62,238 nt of DNA from a virus (IMGVR_UViG_3300042541_000169:1-62238); one strand, 5' to 3'; counted from the stretch's first letter, positions 49,355 through 58,820 are shown. Numbers and translations are program-made. Notes: generated from the letters alone by a model not told the origin.

Positions 49355-49733
49355 GAGTAAAGCGCAACATAATTTCATGGCTGCGGTGGCGCATAACCCA
49401 TCGTTTGCTAAAAAAGTAGGTGTGCCTACATCTGTAGGCAAAGACTTTAACCAAGCGGACAAGGGCCGCAAATTTTCAAAAGGTGGTGATACTATGGCTT
49501 CCAAAATGAACCCCGGCTTCATGGCGATGATGAAGAAAAAAGGCACTAGCAAAATGGCTGGTGGTGGCGTGGCCGCATCGAAAATGGGTGCTGTTAAGAC
49601 TGCTGCCCCTAGCAAAGACGGTATTGCTGAAAAAGGCAAAACCAAAGGTAAGCAAATTAAGATGGCTGGTTCTGGTGTCCCCGGTGGCATTGGTTCTAAA
49701 GTCATGAAAAAAGGCGGAATGGCCAAGTGCTAA
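49344..49733 (+). CDS. Lys/Gly/Met-rich protein with KGKTKG tag (129 aa)
   Basis: The N-terminal 45 residues (MPSKSKAQHNFMAAVAHNPS, VGVPTSVGKDF) are a conserved phage domain. The remainder is Lys, Gly and Met rich, with the tag DGIAEKGKTKGKQ near the end. The same tag occurs in the 49748 and, in altered form, 52129 genes. A DNA-associated or head-internal protein is plausible. Confidence 0.55.
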   Translation: MPSKSKAQHNFMAAVAHNPSFAKKVGVPTSVGKDFNQADKGRKFSKGGDTMASKMNPGFMAMMKKKGTSKMAGGGVAASKMGAVKTAAPSKDGIAEKGKTKGKQIKMAGSGVPGGIGSKVMKKGGMAKC

Positions 49734-49747
49734 TCTAAGGAGTTGTC

Positions 49748-50053
49748 ATGAACGAAGATGAGAAAAAAGCGGCTAAATACCGCAAAGAAGCGCGTGAGGC
49801 AGGAGTAACAGCCCCCGTACCTCAGAGTGCTGTGCAAGATGCAGCAGATGAAAAGGCACGTCGCGCTATGGAAAAAGCATATAACCGTTCTTTAACCAGC
49901 CCTGAAATGGTAAATCCCCCTGCTGCCCCGGGAATGCTGTCGCGCAAACATGGTGGCTCAGTAGGTTCTGCCTCTAAACGCGCTGATGGTATTGCTACAA
50001 AAGGTAAAACCCGTGGCACTATGGTCACTATGAAAAATGGCGGGATGTGCTGA
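49748..50053 (+). CDS. Basic protein with KGKTRG tag (101 aa)
   Basis: The product starts with a charged helix (EDEKKAAKYRKEAREAG), has a Pro-rich middle, and ends ADGIATKGKTRGTMVTMKNG, matching the tag of the gene upstream. Likely a member of the same small structural set. AAGGAG precedes the ATG. Confidence 0.5.
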   Translation: MNEDEKKAAKYRKEAREAGVTAPVPQSAVQDAADEKARRAMEKAYNRSLTSPEMVNPPAAPGMLSRKHGGSVGSASKRADGIATKGKTRGTMVTMKNGGMC

Positions 50054-50054
50054 G

Positions 50055-50330
50055 ATGATGGCCTCTCGCGGTATGGGTGACATTAACCCTTCCAAGATGC
50101 CCGGTGGGGAGAAGAAGGCCCGCCGGGACGACACCGACTTTACGCAGTATAAAGAAGGCGGTAAAGTTAACGCTGCTGGTAACTACACTAAGCCTAGTCT
50201 TCGTAAGAAGATTGTGTCTCAGGTAAAATCCGCAGCAACCCACGGCACTGGCGCAGGTCAGTGGTCAGCCCGTAAAGCACAACTCGTTGCTAAGAAGTAT
50301 AAAGCGGCGGGTGGGGGTTACCGAGATTGA
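50055..50330 (+). CDS. Small basic protein, DUF5872-like (91 aa)
   Basis: The ATG at 50055 (MMASRGMGDINPSKMPGG) is used; an earlier in-frame ATG lies within the upstream gene. The C-terminal block LRKKIVSQVKSAATHGTGAG QWSARKAQLVAKKYKAAGGG is of a type I believe is catalogued as DUF5872. The role is unknown. It overlaps the next gene by 4 bases. Confidence 0.55.
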   Translation: MMASRGMGDINPSKMPGGEKKARRDDTDFTQYKEGGKVNAAGNYTKPSLRKKIVSQVKSAATHGTGAGQWSARKAQLVAKKYKAAGGGYRD

Positions 50331-50560
50331 AAGCCCCACAGCAAAGCCTGAAGTCATGGGGTGACCAGAAATGGCGGACAAAGAGCGGCAAGCCGTCGTC
50401 AAAGACAGGCGAACGATACCTGCCAGAAGCGGCTATCAAGTCACTCACCCCGTCAGAGTATGCCGCCACAACGAAGGCAAAGCGGGCAGGGAAAGCAGCA
50501 GGAAAGCAGTTTGTTAAGCAGCCCAAGGGCATAGCAAAGAAAACAGCGGGGTTTAGATAA
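50327..50560 (+). CDS. Small basic protein, DUF5872-like (77 aa)
   Basis: The motif WGDQKWRTKSGKPSSKTGER and YLPEAAIKSLTPSEYAATT is shared by phage proteins of the same small family as the previous gene. It is Lys/Gly-rich at the end. It is coupled to both neighbours. A nucleic-acid-binding role is plausible. Confidence 0.55.
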   Translation: MKAPQQSLKSWGDQKWRTKSGKPSSKTGERYLPEAAIKSLTPSEYAATTKAKRAGKAAGKQFVKQPKGIAKKTAGFR

Positions 50561-51492
50561 TGGCAATAACGACCGGAACCACCGTCTTTAATTTGGACAT
50601 GAACGACCTCATTGAGGAAGCGTTCGAGCGTTGCGGTCAAGAACTTCGCACCGGCTATAACTTTCGCACTGCGCGTAGGTCGCTAAACATCTTGACGATT
50701 GAGTGGGCCAACCGTGGGCTGAACTTCTGGACTGTAGAACAGAACCAGATTCCTATGGTGACAGGCCAAGCTATGTACCCCGTGCCTGTTAATACGATTG
50801 ATATTCTGGACTCTGTGATTCGTCAGAACAACAGTACGACCAACCAGATTGACATTAATATCAGCCGTATTGCAGAGCCGACCTACATGAGCTTGCCTAA
50901 TAAGCTGGCGCAGGGGCGACCAATTCAGGTTTGGTACAACCGTCAGTCGGGGCAAGAGAATACGACCAATGTTACCTTGATTGGTGGAATTAGCGCATCC
51001 GATGTCACTATCACGGTGTCTTCAGTTGCTGGCTTAACCACGTCTGGGTTTATTAAGATTGGTACGGAAACGATTAGTTACCCCAATGTTGACCCTGTAA
51101 ATAACCAATTACTTAACTGCGCTCGTGGACAAAACGGCACAACCGCCGCTGCGCACTCTACTTTAGCTGCAATCACAGTACAGAATTTACCTTGTATTAA
51201 CGTCTGGCCAACGCCTAACGCTCCGGGTGACCAGTATATGTTTGTGTACTACCGGCTGCGCCGTATTCAGGACGCGGGTACGGGTGTGACAGTCCAAGAT
51301 ATTCCGTTCCGGTTTATCCCCTGTATGGTGGCGGGGCTGGCGTACCAACTGAGCATGAAGCTACCGGATGTTGACCCAATACGTATTTCAGCGTTGAAAA
51401 TGGATTACGAGCAGCAGTGGGATTCAGCCGCTGCGGAAGACCGTGATACGTCACCATTGCGGTTTGTACCGAGAAATATGTTCTATGCCTAA
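50560..51492 (+). CDS. P22 gp4-like tail accessory / head-completion protein (310 aa)
   Basis: The start contains MNDLIEEAFERCGQELRTGY and ARRSLNILTIEWANRGLNFW, the helical portal-binding part of gp4-type proteins. The C-terminal part (LAYQLSMKLPDVDPIRISAL) matches too. Between residues 135 and 210 is a beta-rich insert (TLIGGISASDVTITVSSVAG) absent in shorter relatives. It would plug the portal and carry the gp10-like nozzle. The zinc-ribbon protein gene overlaps its end. Confidence 0.7.
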   Translation: MAITTGTTVFNLDMNDLIEEAFERCGQELRTGYNFRTARRSLNILTIEWANRGLNFWTVEQNQIPMVTGQAMYPVPVNTIDILDSVIRQNNSTTNQIDINISRIAEPTYMSLPNKLAQGRPIQVWYNRQSGQENTTNVTLIGGISASDVTITVSSVAGLTTSGFIKIGTETISYPNVDPVNNQLLNCARGQNGTTAAAHSTLAAITVQNLPCINVWPTPNAPGDQYMFVYYRLRRIQDAGTGVTVQDIPFRFIPCMVAGLAYQLSMKLPDVDPIRISALKMDYEQQWDSAAAEDRDTSPLRFVPRNMFYA

Positions 51493-51913
51493 TAGATTTG
51501 CATCAGGTAAGAACTCAATTGCAGAGTGTGACCGCTGTGGGCAGCGGTATATGCTCAAAGAGTTACGAACTCAGACGGTTAAAACGCGTCCGTTTAAGGT
51601 TAAAGTTTGCCACGAGTGTTGGGACCCTGATCATCCGCAGTTGCAGTTAGGTATGTATCCGGTGAACGACCCGCAAGCAGTGCGAGAGCCGCGCCCAGAT
51701 GTAAGCTACCAAGTATCCGGCAATAGCGGCTTGCAGATTTTGCTAACCAATAGTACCGCTCCAGATGGGTTTGGTTACCCAGAAGCGGGTAGTCGAATCT
51801 TCCAGTGGGGGTATGCCCCCGTTGGTGGGGCAAGTGGGTTTGATACCCTTTTAACCCCGAATAATTTGGTATTAGCGGTAGAACTTGGTACAGTTACAGT
51901 TACCGTCACATAA
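51485..51913 (+). CDS. Zinc-ribbon-like conserved phage protein (142 aa)
   Basis: The ATG at 51485 overlaps the gp4-like end by 8 bases. Two CxxC pairs (CDRCGQRYMLKEL and VCHECWDPDHP) 23 residues apart predict a zinc ribbon at the N-terminus. The rest is a beta-rich Thr/Val domain. It is widespread next to podovirus neck genes. The function is unknown, perhaps head-tail assembly. Confidence 0.6.
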   Translation: MPNRFASGKNSIAECDRCGQRYMLKELRTQTVKTRPFKVKVCHECWDPDHPQLQLGMYPVNDPQAVREPRPDVSYQVSGNSGLQILLTNSTAPDGFGYPEAGSRIFQWGYAPVGGASGFDTLLTPNNLVLAVELGTVTVTVT

Positions 51914-51923
51914 GGAGCTTAAA

Positions 51924-52127
51924 ATGGACAAAGCAGATTTGAAACAAGACAAGAAGATGATGGCTGGAGCCGTGCATAAGCATGAGAAAAAGCTGCATCC
52001 GGGTCAACCTATGACCAAGCTGGCCAAAGGCGGCAAGACTAATCTTCAAATGAAACAGCTAGGTCGCGGTCTGGCCAAAGTGGCTAACCAGAAGAAGTCT
52101 TCATTCACCTATAAAAAAGGCGGTTGA
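51924..52127 (+). CDS. Small Lys-rich protein (67 aa)
   Basis: The ATG at 51924 follows AAGGAGC. The composition is about a third Lys, with MAGAVHKHEKKLHPGQPMTK near the start. It resembles other small basic phage structural proteins and may contact packaged DNA. Confidence 0.55.
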   Translation: MDKADLKQDKKMMAGAVHKHEKKLHPGQPMTKLAKGGKTNLQMKQLGRGLAKVANQKKSSFTYKKGG

Positions 52128-52128
52128 T

Positions 52129-52395
52129 ATGGCCAAATTTAGCCAAAAGCAAGGCGGCAAAGAAGTCGGCAGTGCCGAAGTCTACGCTAAACCACATACT
52201 ATGGACGGTAACGCTGGTGTGGATATTAAGAACAGCGGCTACCAAGGCGGCAATCGTTTCACTGCTAATGATGTGAACATGTCCGTTGGTAACATTAGCC
52301 GTGATCCATACAAAGAGCCTAAGACAACAGGTATCAAAACTCGTGGCAATGGCTGCGCTACTAAAGGCACGATTGCTCGTGGGCCAATGGCGTAA
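52129..52395 (+). CDS. Small structural protein with TKGTIARG end (88 aa)
   Basis: The N-terminal segment (FSQKQGGKEVGSAEVYAKPH) and the end TGIKTRGNGCATKGTIARGP are typical of a conserved set of small phage proteins. The tail resembles the KGKTKG tags of 49344 and 49748. One base separates it from the upstream gene. Confidence 0.55.
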   Translation: MAKFSQKQGGKEVGSAEVYAKPHTMDGNAGVDIKNSGYQGGNRFTANDVNMSVGNISRDPYKEPKTTGIKTRGNGCATKGTIARGPMA

Positions 52396-52397
52396 TC

Positions 52398-53105
52398 ATG
52401 AACTACACACAACTGTTCAGCACTATTCAGTCGTACACGGAAAATACTTTTCCAGATTTTACGCTGGCTGACGGTTCTATTGAAACAACCGCTGAACAGA
52501 TTAACCGGTTTATCCAACAGGCTGAACAGCGTATTTATAACTCGGTGCAGTTCCCGTCTATTCGCAAGAATATGATTGGTAATTTGCAGTCGGGTAATAA
52601 GTACCTAAAAGCGCCTGATGATTTTCTGGCTGTGTATTCACTGGCGGTTATTGAGAACTACGGCACGGCTACTGAAACGTATGAGTTCTTGCTGAACAAA
52701 GACGTTAACTATATTCGTGAGGCGTACCCTACTCCCTCTGATACGGGGCTACCTAAATACTACGCGCTGTTTGGCCCTGCTATTGTGGGTAGCGCGATTA
52801 CTAACGAATTGACGTTTATTCTTGGGCCAACACCAGACGCTGCGTATACCGTAGAGCTACACTTCTACTATTACCCTGAGTCAATTACCACTGCTGGGTC
52901 TTCATGGCTTGGCGATAACTTTGATACGGTGCTGCTGTACGGTACTTTGGTAGAAGCGTACACGTTTATGAAAGGTGAGACTGATTTGCTTTCTGTATAT
53001 GAGGGCAAATACAAAGAAGCGCTGGGTCTGGCTAAACGTCTGGGCGATGGTATGGAGCGTCAAGATGCGTACCGTTCAGGTCAATATCGACAGGCGGTGA
53101 CCTAA
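52398..53105 (+). CDS. Neck / head-tail adaptor-like protein (235 aa)
   Basis: The start MNYTQLFSTIQSYTENTFPD and ETTAEQINRFIQQAEQRIYN are of a family found next to gp4-like genes in many podoviruses. A mixed alpha-beta body follows (YELHFYYYPESI-like segment). The end is helical and basic. Probably part of the portal-tail junction. Confidence 0.6.
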   Translation: MNYTQLFSTIQSYTENTFPDFTLADGSIETTAEQINRFIQQAEQRIYNSVQFPSIRKNMIGNLQSGNKYLKAPDDFLAVYSLAVIENYGTATETYEFLLNKDVNYIREAYPTPSDTGLPKYYALFGPAIVGSAITNELTFILGPTPDAAYTVELHFYYYPESITTAGSSWLGDNFDTVLLYGTLVEAYTFMKGETDLLSVYEGKYKEALGLAKRLGDGMERQDAYRSGQYRQAVT

Positions 53106-53527
53106 TGGCGTTCACAGGTAATTTCTCGTGCAATACATTACGATCCGGTTTAATAGACGGGACGTTGAAATTTGCAACGGATACATTTCGTTTAGCGTTG
53201 TACACAAACTCGGCCACCTTAAATCAAACTACTACGGCCTACACATCAGACGGTGAAACCTCTGGTGGTAATTATGTGGCTGGTGGCCAAATAGTAGTTG
53301 CAACGGTCAGTACGGCGCTTGGCGCAAGTGGCAGCACTGTTTATGTAAATTTTTCAAGTCCGGCTTGGACTGGCGCAATTACGGCGCGTGGTGCGTTGAT
53401 CTATGACGTTACTACTGGCGCGGCTGTTTGTGTTCTGGACTTTGGGAATAACGTAACATCGACCGGTACTTTCACTGTAACGATGCCAGCTAACACTGGC
53501 ACGACTGCACTCATTAGACTTGTATAA
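53105..53527 (+). CDS. Beta-rich structural protein (140 aa), paralogue of the 53750 gene
   Basis: The C-terminal half (TSTGTFTVTMPANTGTTALIRL) matches the end of the protein at 53750-54241 almost word for word, and the N-terminal layout (LRLALYTNSATLNQTTTAYT) also corresponds. This is a diverged duplicate. Likely a decoration or fibre-base protein. The start overlaps the upstream stop. Confidence 0.55.
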   Translation: MAFTGNFSCNTLRSGLIDGTLKFATDTFRLALYTNSATLNQTTTAYTSDGETSGGNYVAGGQIVVATVSTALGASGSTVYVNFSSPAWTGAITARGALIYDVTTGAAVCVLDFGNNVTSTGTFTVTMPANTGTTALIRLV

Positions 53528-53536
53528 GGGGAAGAT

Positions 53537-53731
53537 ATGGCATTGGTTACAACGACTAAAGGTGAAATGGACGAATCCTTGCTGGAGAAGCGCGAGGGTA
53601 ATGTCGATAACGATAATGAATACACTACGTGGGTAGAGTATTGGCTAGATGGCGAACTGGTACATCGTTCTGCCCATGTTCAATTGAAAAAAACGGTGGG
53701 GCTAAAAGTTGAAGCCGCATCTTTCGGTTAA
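53537..53731 (+). CDS. Small conserved phage protein (64 aa)
   Basis: The product contains EYTTWVEYWLDGELVHRSAH and is of a type found near structural genes in many phages. Likely globular, charged at the start. It lies between the two paralogues. The function is unknown. Confidence 0.55.
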   Translation: MALVTTTKGEMDESLLEKREGNVDNDNEYTTWVEYWLDGELVHRSAHVQLKKTVGLKVEAASFG

Positions 53732-53749
53732 TTTTTAAAGGAGCCTCAA

Positions 53750-54241
53750 ATGGCTAATACACAAAGCATGTGCACCTCGTTTATGCAACAGCTTATGGTT
53801 GGTGAGCATCAGCTTGGCACCGCAACGCTTGTTTCGCGCACCAGTTTGACTGCACCAACTACAGACACGCTTAAAGCTGCTTTATACTTGGCATCGGCAA
53901 CAATGAATGCCGCCTCCACTGTGTACACGGTGACGGGTGAAGTGTCAGGCGCTGGCTATGCTGCGGGGGGTGTAACGGTAACTAATGCAACTGCGCCAAC
54001 CTCTACTAACGCATCGGCAACAGCGGGCGTGGCTTACTGGACTCCATCGGCAAGTATTACATACACGACAGTAACTTTGGCTACTGCGTTTGATGCGGTG
54101 TTGTTGTATAACTCAACACAAGGCGATAAAGCAATTAGCGTTCATACGTTTGGTTCGCAGACTATTACTGCGGGTACGTTTACGTTGACGATGCCAGCTA
54201 ACGCTACAACAACTGCACTCATCCGTCTGGCTACAACCTAA
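53750..54241 (+). CDS. Beta-rich structural protein (163 aa), paralogue of the 53105 gene
   Basis: AAGGAG precedes the ATG. The end TAGTFTLTMPANATTTALIR aligns with the 53105 protein; the start differs and has an extra 20 residues (MCTSFMQQLMVGEHQLGTA). Probably a pair of subunits of one structure or successive duplicates. Confidence 0.55.
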   Translation: MANTQSMCTSFMQQLMVGEHQLGTATLVSRTSLTAPTTDTLKAALYLASATMNAASTVYTVTGEVSGAGYAAGGVTVTNATAPTSTNASATAGVAYWTPSASITYTTVTLATAFDAVLLYNSTQGDKAISVHTFGSQTITAGTFTLTMPANATTTALIRLATT

Positions 54242-54273
54242 TAGGACTGGCGGGGTAACTCGCTGGAGCAGCT

Positions 54274-54987
54274 ATGTCTTTTGGAATATTTGCATTTTCT
54301 GAAGCTGCTTTTGCTGCGTTACCTGCGCCCGCAAATGTGGAGGTTGCCCTTACGGGGGTAACAGCCAGCGGGGCCGTAGGATCGGTTACAGAAATAAGTA
54401 CAGTTGCTCTTAGTGGTGTTGAGGCAACAGGGACGGTTGGTAGTGTTACAGTCGGGGAGATTTCATTAGCACTGACAGGTGTTGAGGCTACCGGCGCAGT
54501 AGGTACGGTAATTTATGAGCAAGTTATAACATTAGCCATTACTGGCGTTGAAGCAACGGGTGCGGTAGGTACGGTAATAAATGAACAGGCTATTGGGGTA
54601 AATGGGGCGCAAGGCTTTGGTGAAGTTGGATCAATTGGTATACTTGGCATTGAAGCCGGGCTGCAAGGCGTTGTAGCTACAGGCGAAGTAGGCACTGTAG
54701 CTCTTGCTGACCGTGAGATTGCGCTGACCGGGGTTGAGGCTTCGGGCGCAGTAGGCAATGTTACTGAAACAAACAGCCCAACTGAAGATGGCGTTGTAGC
54801 GACAGGTGCGGTAGGATCAGTAGGGTCTAGCCGCACGGTGGCCATAACAGGGGTACAGGCTAGAGGACAAGTTGGCACAGTAGATAAATTCTATTGGTCT
54901 GTCATAGATGATAGTCAAACACCAAATTGGGGCCTAATAGATGCGGAACAAACTCCAGATTGGCAAGATGTTGAAATGACTGTGTAA
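54274..54987 (+). CDS. Tail protein of tandem LTGVEATGAVGTV repeats (237 aa)
   Basis: At least eight irregular units of the form LTGVEA-TGAVGTV, about 17-26 residues apart, make up most of the protein; the last 35 residues are different (YWSVIDDSQTPNWGLIDAEQ). The same unit ends the 3812-4252 protein. The regular hydrophobic-Gly pattern suggests a beta-solenoid or stacked-strand fibre. It precedes the fibre genes. Confidence 0.55.
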   Translation: MSFGIFAFSEAAFAALPAPANVEVALTGVTASGAVGSVTEISTVALSGVEATGTVGSVTVGEISLALTGVEATGAVGTVIYEQVITLAITGVEATGAVGTVINEQAIGVNGAQGFGEVGSIGILGIEAGLQGVVATGEVGTVALADREIALTGVEASGAVGNVTETNSPTEDGVVATGAVGSVGSSRTVAITGVQARGQVGTVDKFYWSVIDDSQTPNWGLIDAEQTPDWQDVEMTV

Positions 54988-54996
54988 GGATAAATT

Positions 54997-56031
54997 ATGG
55001 CCGTAACAAATTTTACTCCCCTGCTTGGCCTTGCGTTGCCAACAACCGGCGATTTGTCCGGTACGTGGGGCACGACGGTCAACACCGCAATTACTGACTT
55101 GCTTGATGATGCTGTAGCAGGTACGGTCACACTTTCGGCAGACGCAGATGTCACGTTAACAACAACAAATGGCGCAGACAATCAAGCGCGTAACGCGATA
55201 ATTTTATGGACCGCCAGTAACGGCGCTACAACTCGAAACATTACCGCCCCTGCGCAATCTAAAGCCTATGTAGTTATCAATGCAGGTACGGGTTCTATTG
55301 TGGTTCGCGGCTCTGGTCCGACGACAGGCGTAACAATTCCCTCTGGCACTCGCGCATTAGTAGCGTGGAACGGTTCTGACTTTGTGAAGATTGTTAGTAA
55401 CCCGGTGGTGCTAACCACGGACGTATCTGGCATTCTTCCAGTCGCAAACGGAGGTACAGCTACCGCTACTCCATCGCTGGTAGCGGGCGCAAATGTCACT
55501 ATAACTGGCACATGGCCTAACCAGACCGTTGCCGCCGCAGCACAAAGCCCAACATTCAATGAATTAATTACCGTCACAGGCACGGCATCAACCGCTGGCG
55601 GCATTGCCCTCGGTGAAGATTCGGATAACGGGGTAAATACTGCTACCGTAAAAGCGCCAGCGGCTATTACTTCTAACTACACAATGACGCTTCCCCAAAC
55701 CGATGGGGTTACGCTTGGGTATTTAAACATCCCGCAATCAGGCGCGGCAAAGACCACAAGCTATACATTAGCTGTAACAGATGTAGGCAAGGTCATCGAG
55801 GTAGGGGCAAGCGGGGCTATTGAAGTTCCTGACGCGACCTTTGCCACAGGTGATGCCATCATTATCTTCAACAATACTAGCGGGTCTATCACGATGACCA
55901 TGACGATCACGAATGCCTATATCGCTGGAACTGACGCGGATAAGGCTACAATTGATGTGGCTACTCGCGGTGTGGCTAACATCCTGTTTGTTACAGGTAC
56001 GACCTGTGTAGTTACTGGAAACGTGAGCTAA
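54997..56031 (+). CDS. Tail fibre-like protein with detachable C-terminal domain (344 aa)
   Basis: The N-terminus (FTPLLGLALPTTGDLSGTWG) is the conserved start of a common phage fibre family. A beta-rich shaft follows (to about 245). The last 95 residues (AAKTTSYTLAVTDVGKVIEV, GDAIIIFNNTSGSITM) are homologous to the free-standing 90-residue proteins at 312-584 and 61967-62238. It probably forms a short tail fibre whose tip domain is also produced separately. Confidence 0.65.
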   Translation: MAVTNFTPLLGLALPTTGDLSGTWGTTVNTAITDLLDDAVAGTVTLSADADVTLTTTNGADNQARNAIILWTASNGATTRNITAPAQSKAYVVINAGTGSIVVRGSGPTTGVTIPSGTRALVAWNGSDFVKIVSNPVVLTTDVSGILPVANGGTATATPSLVAGANVTITGTWPNQTVAAAAQSPTFNELITVTGTASTAGGIALGEDSDNGVNTATVKAPAAITSNYTMTLPQTDGVTLGYLNIPQSGAAKTTSYTLAVTDVGKVIEVGASGAIEVPDATFATGDAIIIFNNTSGSITMTMTITNAYIAGTDADKATIDVATRGVANILFVTGTTCVVTGNVS

Positions 56032-56034
56032 ACA

Positions 56035-57420
56035 ATGGCATTAGTCCTCAAAGACCGAGTTAAGACCACGACCACGACAACTGGTACGGGTACAGTTACG
56101 CTCAACTCCGCAGCGGCTGGTTATCAGAGTTTCTCTGTCATTGGCGACGGTCAGCAGACTTACTATGTGATCTCTGACGGAACTAACTGGGAAACCGGAA
56201 CTGGGACGTACACGGCTTCCGGCACTACTCTCTCACGCACACAGGTCTTTGAGTCTAGCAATGGCGATGCCTTAGTCAACTTTGCTGCTGGTACTAAGGA
56301 TGTGATTGTAGGCTATCCATCACAGGCTACAGCAGGTGGTGTGCCTAACTGTGATAACTCGTCTATAGGTACTGACTTATCTGGCTGGTCTGCGTTTCAA
56401 GCTGCGCTACAGAGTGGTGTAACAGGCGGTACGCTGTTTGGGAATAATAGTACTAACGGCATTGTAAGTACGTATTCGTTGGTTTATACAGTAACCTCTG
56501 CTTATCAAGGTGGAGTATTAGCACCTAACGGAGATGTAAATTTTGTTCCACTTGGGGCAACAGTTGGGCAAAAAATATCATCTTCTGGCGTAGTTTCTAC
56601 TTATTCTTTGGTTTATACGGCTGCCTCTGCATATAGTGGCGGCGTATTAGCCTCTAATGGCGATATTCATTTTGTACCTTCTGGAGCAAACAGAGGACAA
56701 AAAATAAATGTTTCTGGAGTAGTTAGTACGTACTCGCTGGTTTATACAACATCTACTGGCGCATATGATGGTGGAGTTTTATCTCCAAATGGGGATATAC
56801 ATTTTATTCCGCAAGGGGCAAACAGAGGACAAAAAGTATCTTCTGCTGGAGTTGTATCCACATACTCTCTTGTTTACACCACCTCAAGTGCTTATTCAGG
56901 TGGCGTTTTAGCTCCTAATGGCGATATTCATTTTGTCCCTTGGGAGGCAGCAGTTGGACAAAAAATATCAGCAGCAGGGGTTGTATCTACATACAGTTTA
57001 ATTTATACGGCAAGTCAGGCTTATCAAGGTGGCGTTTTAGCTCCTAACGGTGATATTTATTTTGTTCCTTATGTTGCTAATAGGGGTCAAAAAATATCTG
57101 CTGCTGGCGTTGTTTCTACGTACAGTTTAGTTTATACGGCTTCTGCTGCATATTCTGGTGGCGTACTAGCCCCTAACGGCGATATTCATTTTGTGCCACG
57201 AGTTGCAAATAGAGGCCAAAAAGTATCTGCTGCTGGCGTAGTTTCTACCTATTCTCTTGTTTACACTACATCATCAGCATCCTATGGTGGCGTATTAACG
57301 CCCAATGGGGATATTTATTTTATTCCTCGTAGTGGCGCTGTAGGCCAGAAAATCTCCACGAATCCCGGTCAGCCATTAGGCCTCGGCGTATGTCTGAGTT
57401 CATTCCTTAATAAATTCTAA
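56035..57420 (+). CDS. Tail fibre paralogue 1 with seven 43-residue repeats (461 aa)
   Basis: Residues 1-140 are a conserved attachment domain shared with the two following genes ([32 protein letters not shown]). Then come exactly seven units of [10 protein letters not shown]-(T-x-x-x)[25 protein letters not shown], followed by a short end [12 protein letters not shown]. Seven units of this length and hydrophobic pattern fit a seven-bladed propeller. The framework is fixed while a few positions differ in each unit, as expected of a receptor-binding surface. Host recognition is inference. Confidence 0.75.
   Translation: MALVLKDRVKTTTTTTGTGTVTLNSAAAGYQSFSVIGDGQQTYYVISDGTNWETGTGTYTASGTTLSRTQVFESSNGDALVNFAAGTKDVIVGYPSQATAGGVPNCDNSSIGTDLSGWSAFQAALQSGVTGGTLFGNNSTNGIVSTYSLVYTVTSAYQGGVLAPNGDVNFVPLGATVGQKISSSGVVSTYSLVYTAASAYSGGVLASNGDIHFVPSGANRGQKINVSGVVSTYSLVYTTSTGAYDGGVLSPNGDIHFIPQGANRGQKVSSAGVVSTYSLVYTTSSAYSGGVLAPNGDIHFVPWEAAVGQKISAAGVVSTYSLIYTASQAYQGGVLAPNGDIYFVPYVANRGQKISAAGVVSTYSLVYTASAAYSGGVLAPNGDIHFVPRVANRGQKVSAAGVVSTYSLVYTTSSASYGGVLTPNGDIYFIPRSGAVGQKISTNPGQPLGLGVCLSSFLNKF
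56458..57362 (+). repeat. Seven in-frame 129-bp repeats, fibre 1
   Basis: Seven tandem units of about 43 codons. Framework residues are kept with different codons, so the repeats are old and held by selection rather than freshly copied. Confidence 0.9.
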
Positions 57421-57422
57421 TT

Positions 57423-58811
57423 ATGACATTCGTTATCCGTGATCGCATATTAGTAACCAGCACCACTACAGGCACAGGTACGTTTACACTTGGCGCGGCT
57501 ACTGCTGGCTATCAGGACTTCTCTAGCATAGGTAACGGTAACACTACTTACTACACGATCACTAACGGTACTGATTGGGAAGTAGGCATTGGTACGTATA
57601 CCTCTAGCGGCACGACATTAGCCCGTACACAGGTCTTATCCTCAAGTAACAGCAATGCGCTAGTTAATTGGGGCGCAGGGTCTAAGAACGTTTATGTGCC
57701 ACAGCCAGCTATCAATACACAAGGAACAGCGCCTACAGGTGACAACTCGTCTATTGGTACAGATCAGGTAGCGTTTAACAACTTCCAGAAGAATATACAG
57801 GCTAGTGTTAACGGTGGTGTGACGTTTAATAACAATGGTACGGCTGGGATTGTTAGTACGTATAGCTTGGTTTATACGGCAAGCAGTAGTTATGGAGGAG
57901 GCGTTTTAGTGCCTAATGGAGATATACATTTTGTTCCACAAGGCGCTCCTAGAGGTCAAAAAATTAATTATCTGACAGGTGTTGTTTCAACTTATTCATT
58001 AATTTACACTGGGAGTGTTTCTTATTTTGGTGGCGTGCTTGCAGCTAATGGAGATGTACATTTTGTTCCTAGTGCCGCACCAGTTGGACAAAAATTAAAT
58101 GCTTCCGGTATTGTTTCTACATATTCTTTGGTTTATACGGTTAGCGGAGCGTATGGCGGCGGTGTTCTTTCCCCTAACGGGGATATACATTTTGTTCCTA
58201 ATACAGCTAACAGAGGCCAAAAAGTATCTGCTGCTGGCGTGGTGTCTACGTATAGTCTAGTTTATACAATTGCAGGCGCGTATGAAGGCGGTGTACTAGC
58301 CTCTAACGGGGACATACACTTTATTCCTAAAAGCGCAAACAGAGGGCAGAAAATATCCGCTTCCGGAGTAGTCAGCACTTATAGCCTAGTTTATACAACC
58401 TCAAATGCTTACAGTGGTGGCGTTTTAGCGCCTAACGGTGATATTAATTTTGTTCCTTTTCGTGCAACAGTAGGTCAAAAAGTTTCTGCTGCTGGAGTTG
58501 TTTCTACCTACTCATTAGTTTATACAACAACTTCGGCTTATTCAGGTGGCGTATTAGCGCCAAACGGCGACATACATTTTGTTCCATTGCAAGCAAATAG
58601 AGGGCAAAAAGTATCAACAGACGGAGTTGTATCTACCTATTCATTAGTTTATACAGCAGTTAATGCGTATGCAGGTGGCGTACTAGCTCCCAATGGTGAC
58701 ATATATTTTGTTCCTGAGAGTGGCGCGGTTAGAGGCCAAAAAATCTCCACTTGCCCTGCTATACCATTTGGTTTAGATACCTGCCTCAGTTCATACCTCA
58801 ATAAGTTTTAA
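57423..58811 (+). CDS. Tail fibre paralogue 2 with seven 43-residue repeats (462 aa)
   Basis: Same architecture as its neighbours: attachment domain ([20 protein letters not shown]), seven propeller-type repeats and an end FGLDTCLSSYLNKF. Unit-specific differences fall at the same places, after YT and after FVP. The second unit carries a small insertion at its start (INYLTGVVSTY). Two bases separate it from fibre 1. Products may form hetero-oligomers or be alternatives. Confidence 0.75.
   Translation: MTFVIRDRILVTSTTTGTGTFTLGAATAGYQDFSSIGNGNTTYYTITNGTDWEVGIGTYTSSGTTLARTQVLSSSNSNALVNWGAGSKNVYVPQPAINTQGTAPTGDNSSIGTDQVAFNNFQKNIQASVNGGVTFNNNGTAGIVSTYSLVYTASSSYGGGVLVPNGDIHFVPQGAPRGQKINYLTGVVSTYSLIYTGSVSYFGGVLAANGDVHFVPSAAPVGQKLNASGIVSTYSLVYTVSGAYGGGVLSPNGDIHFVPNTANRGQKVSAAGVVSTYSLVYTIAGAYEGGVLASNGDIHFIPKSANRGQKISASGVVSTYSLVYTTSNAYSGGVLAPNGDINFVPFRATVGQKVSAAGVVSTYSLVYTTTSAYSGGVLAPNGDIHFVPLQANRGQKVSTDGVVSTYSLVYTAVNAYAGGVLAPNGDIYFVPESGAVRGQKISTCPAIPFGLDTCLSSYLNKF
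57846..58748 (+). repeat. Seven in-frame 129-bp repeats, fibre 2
   Basis: Seven tandem units, the same framework as in fibre 1, with different variable residues. Confidence 0.9.
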
Positions 58812-58820
58812 GGATTCGTT

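Noticed and set aside
56458-57362. CRISPR-like array
   Set aside because: The regular repeats are in-frame protein repeats of 129 bases without spacers.
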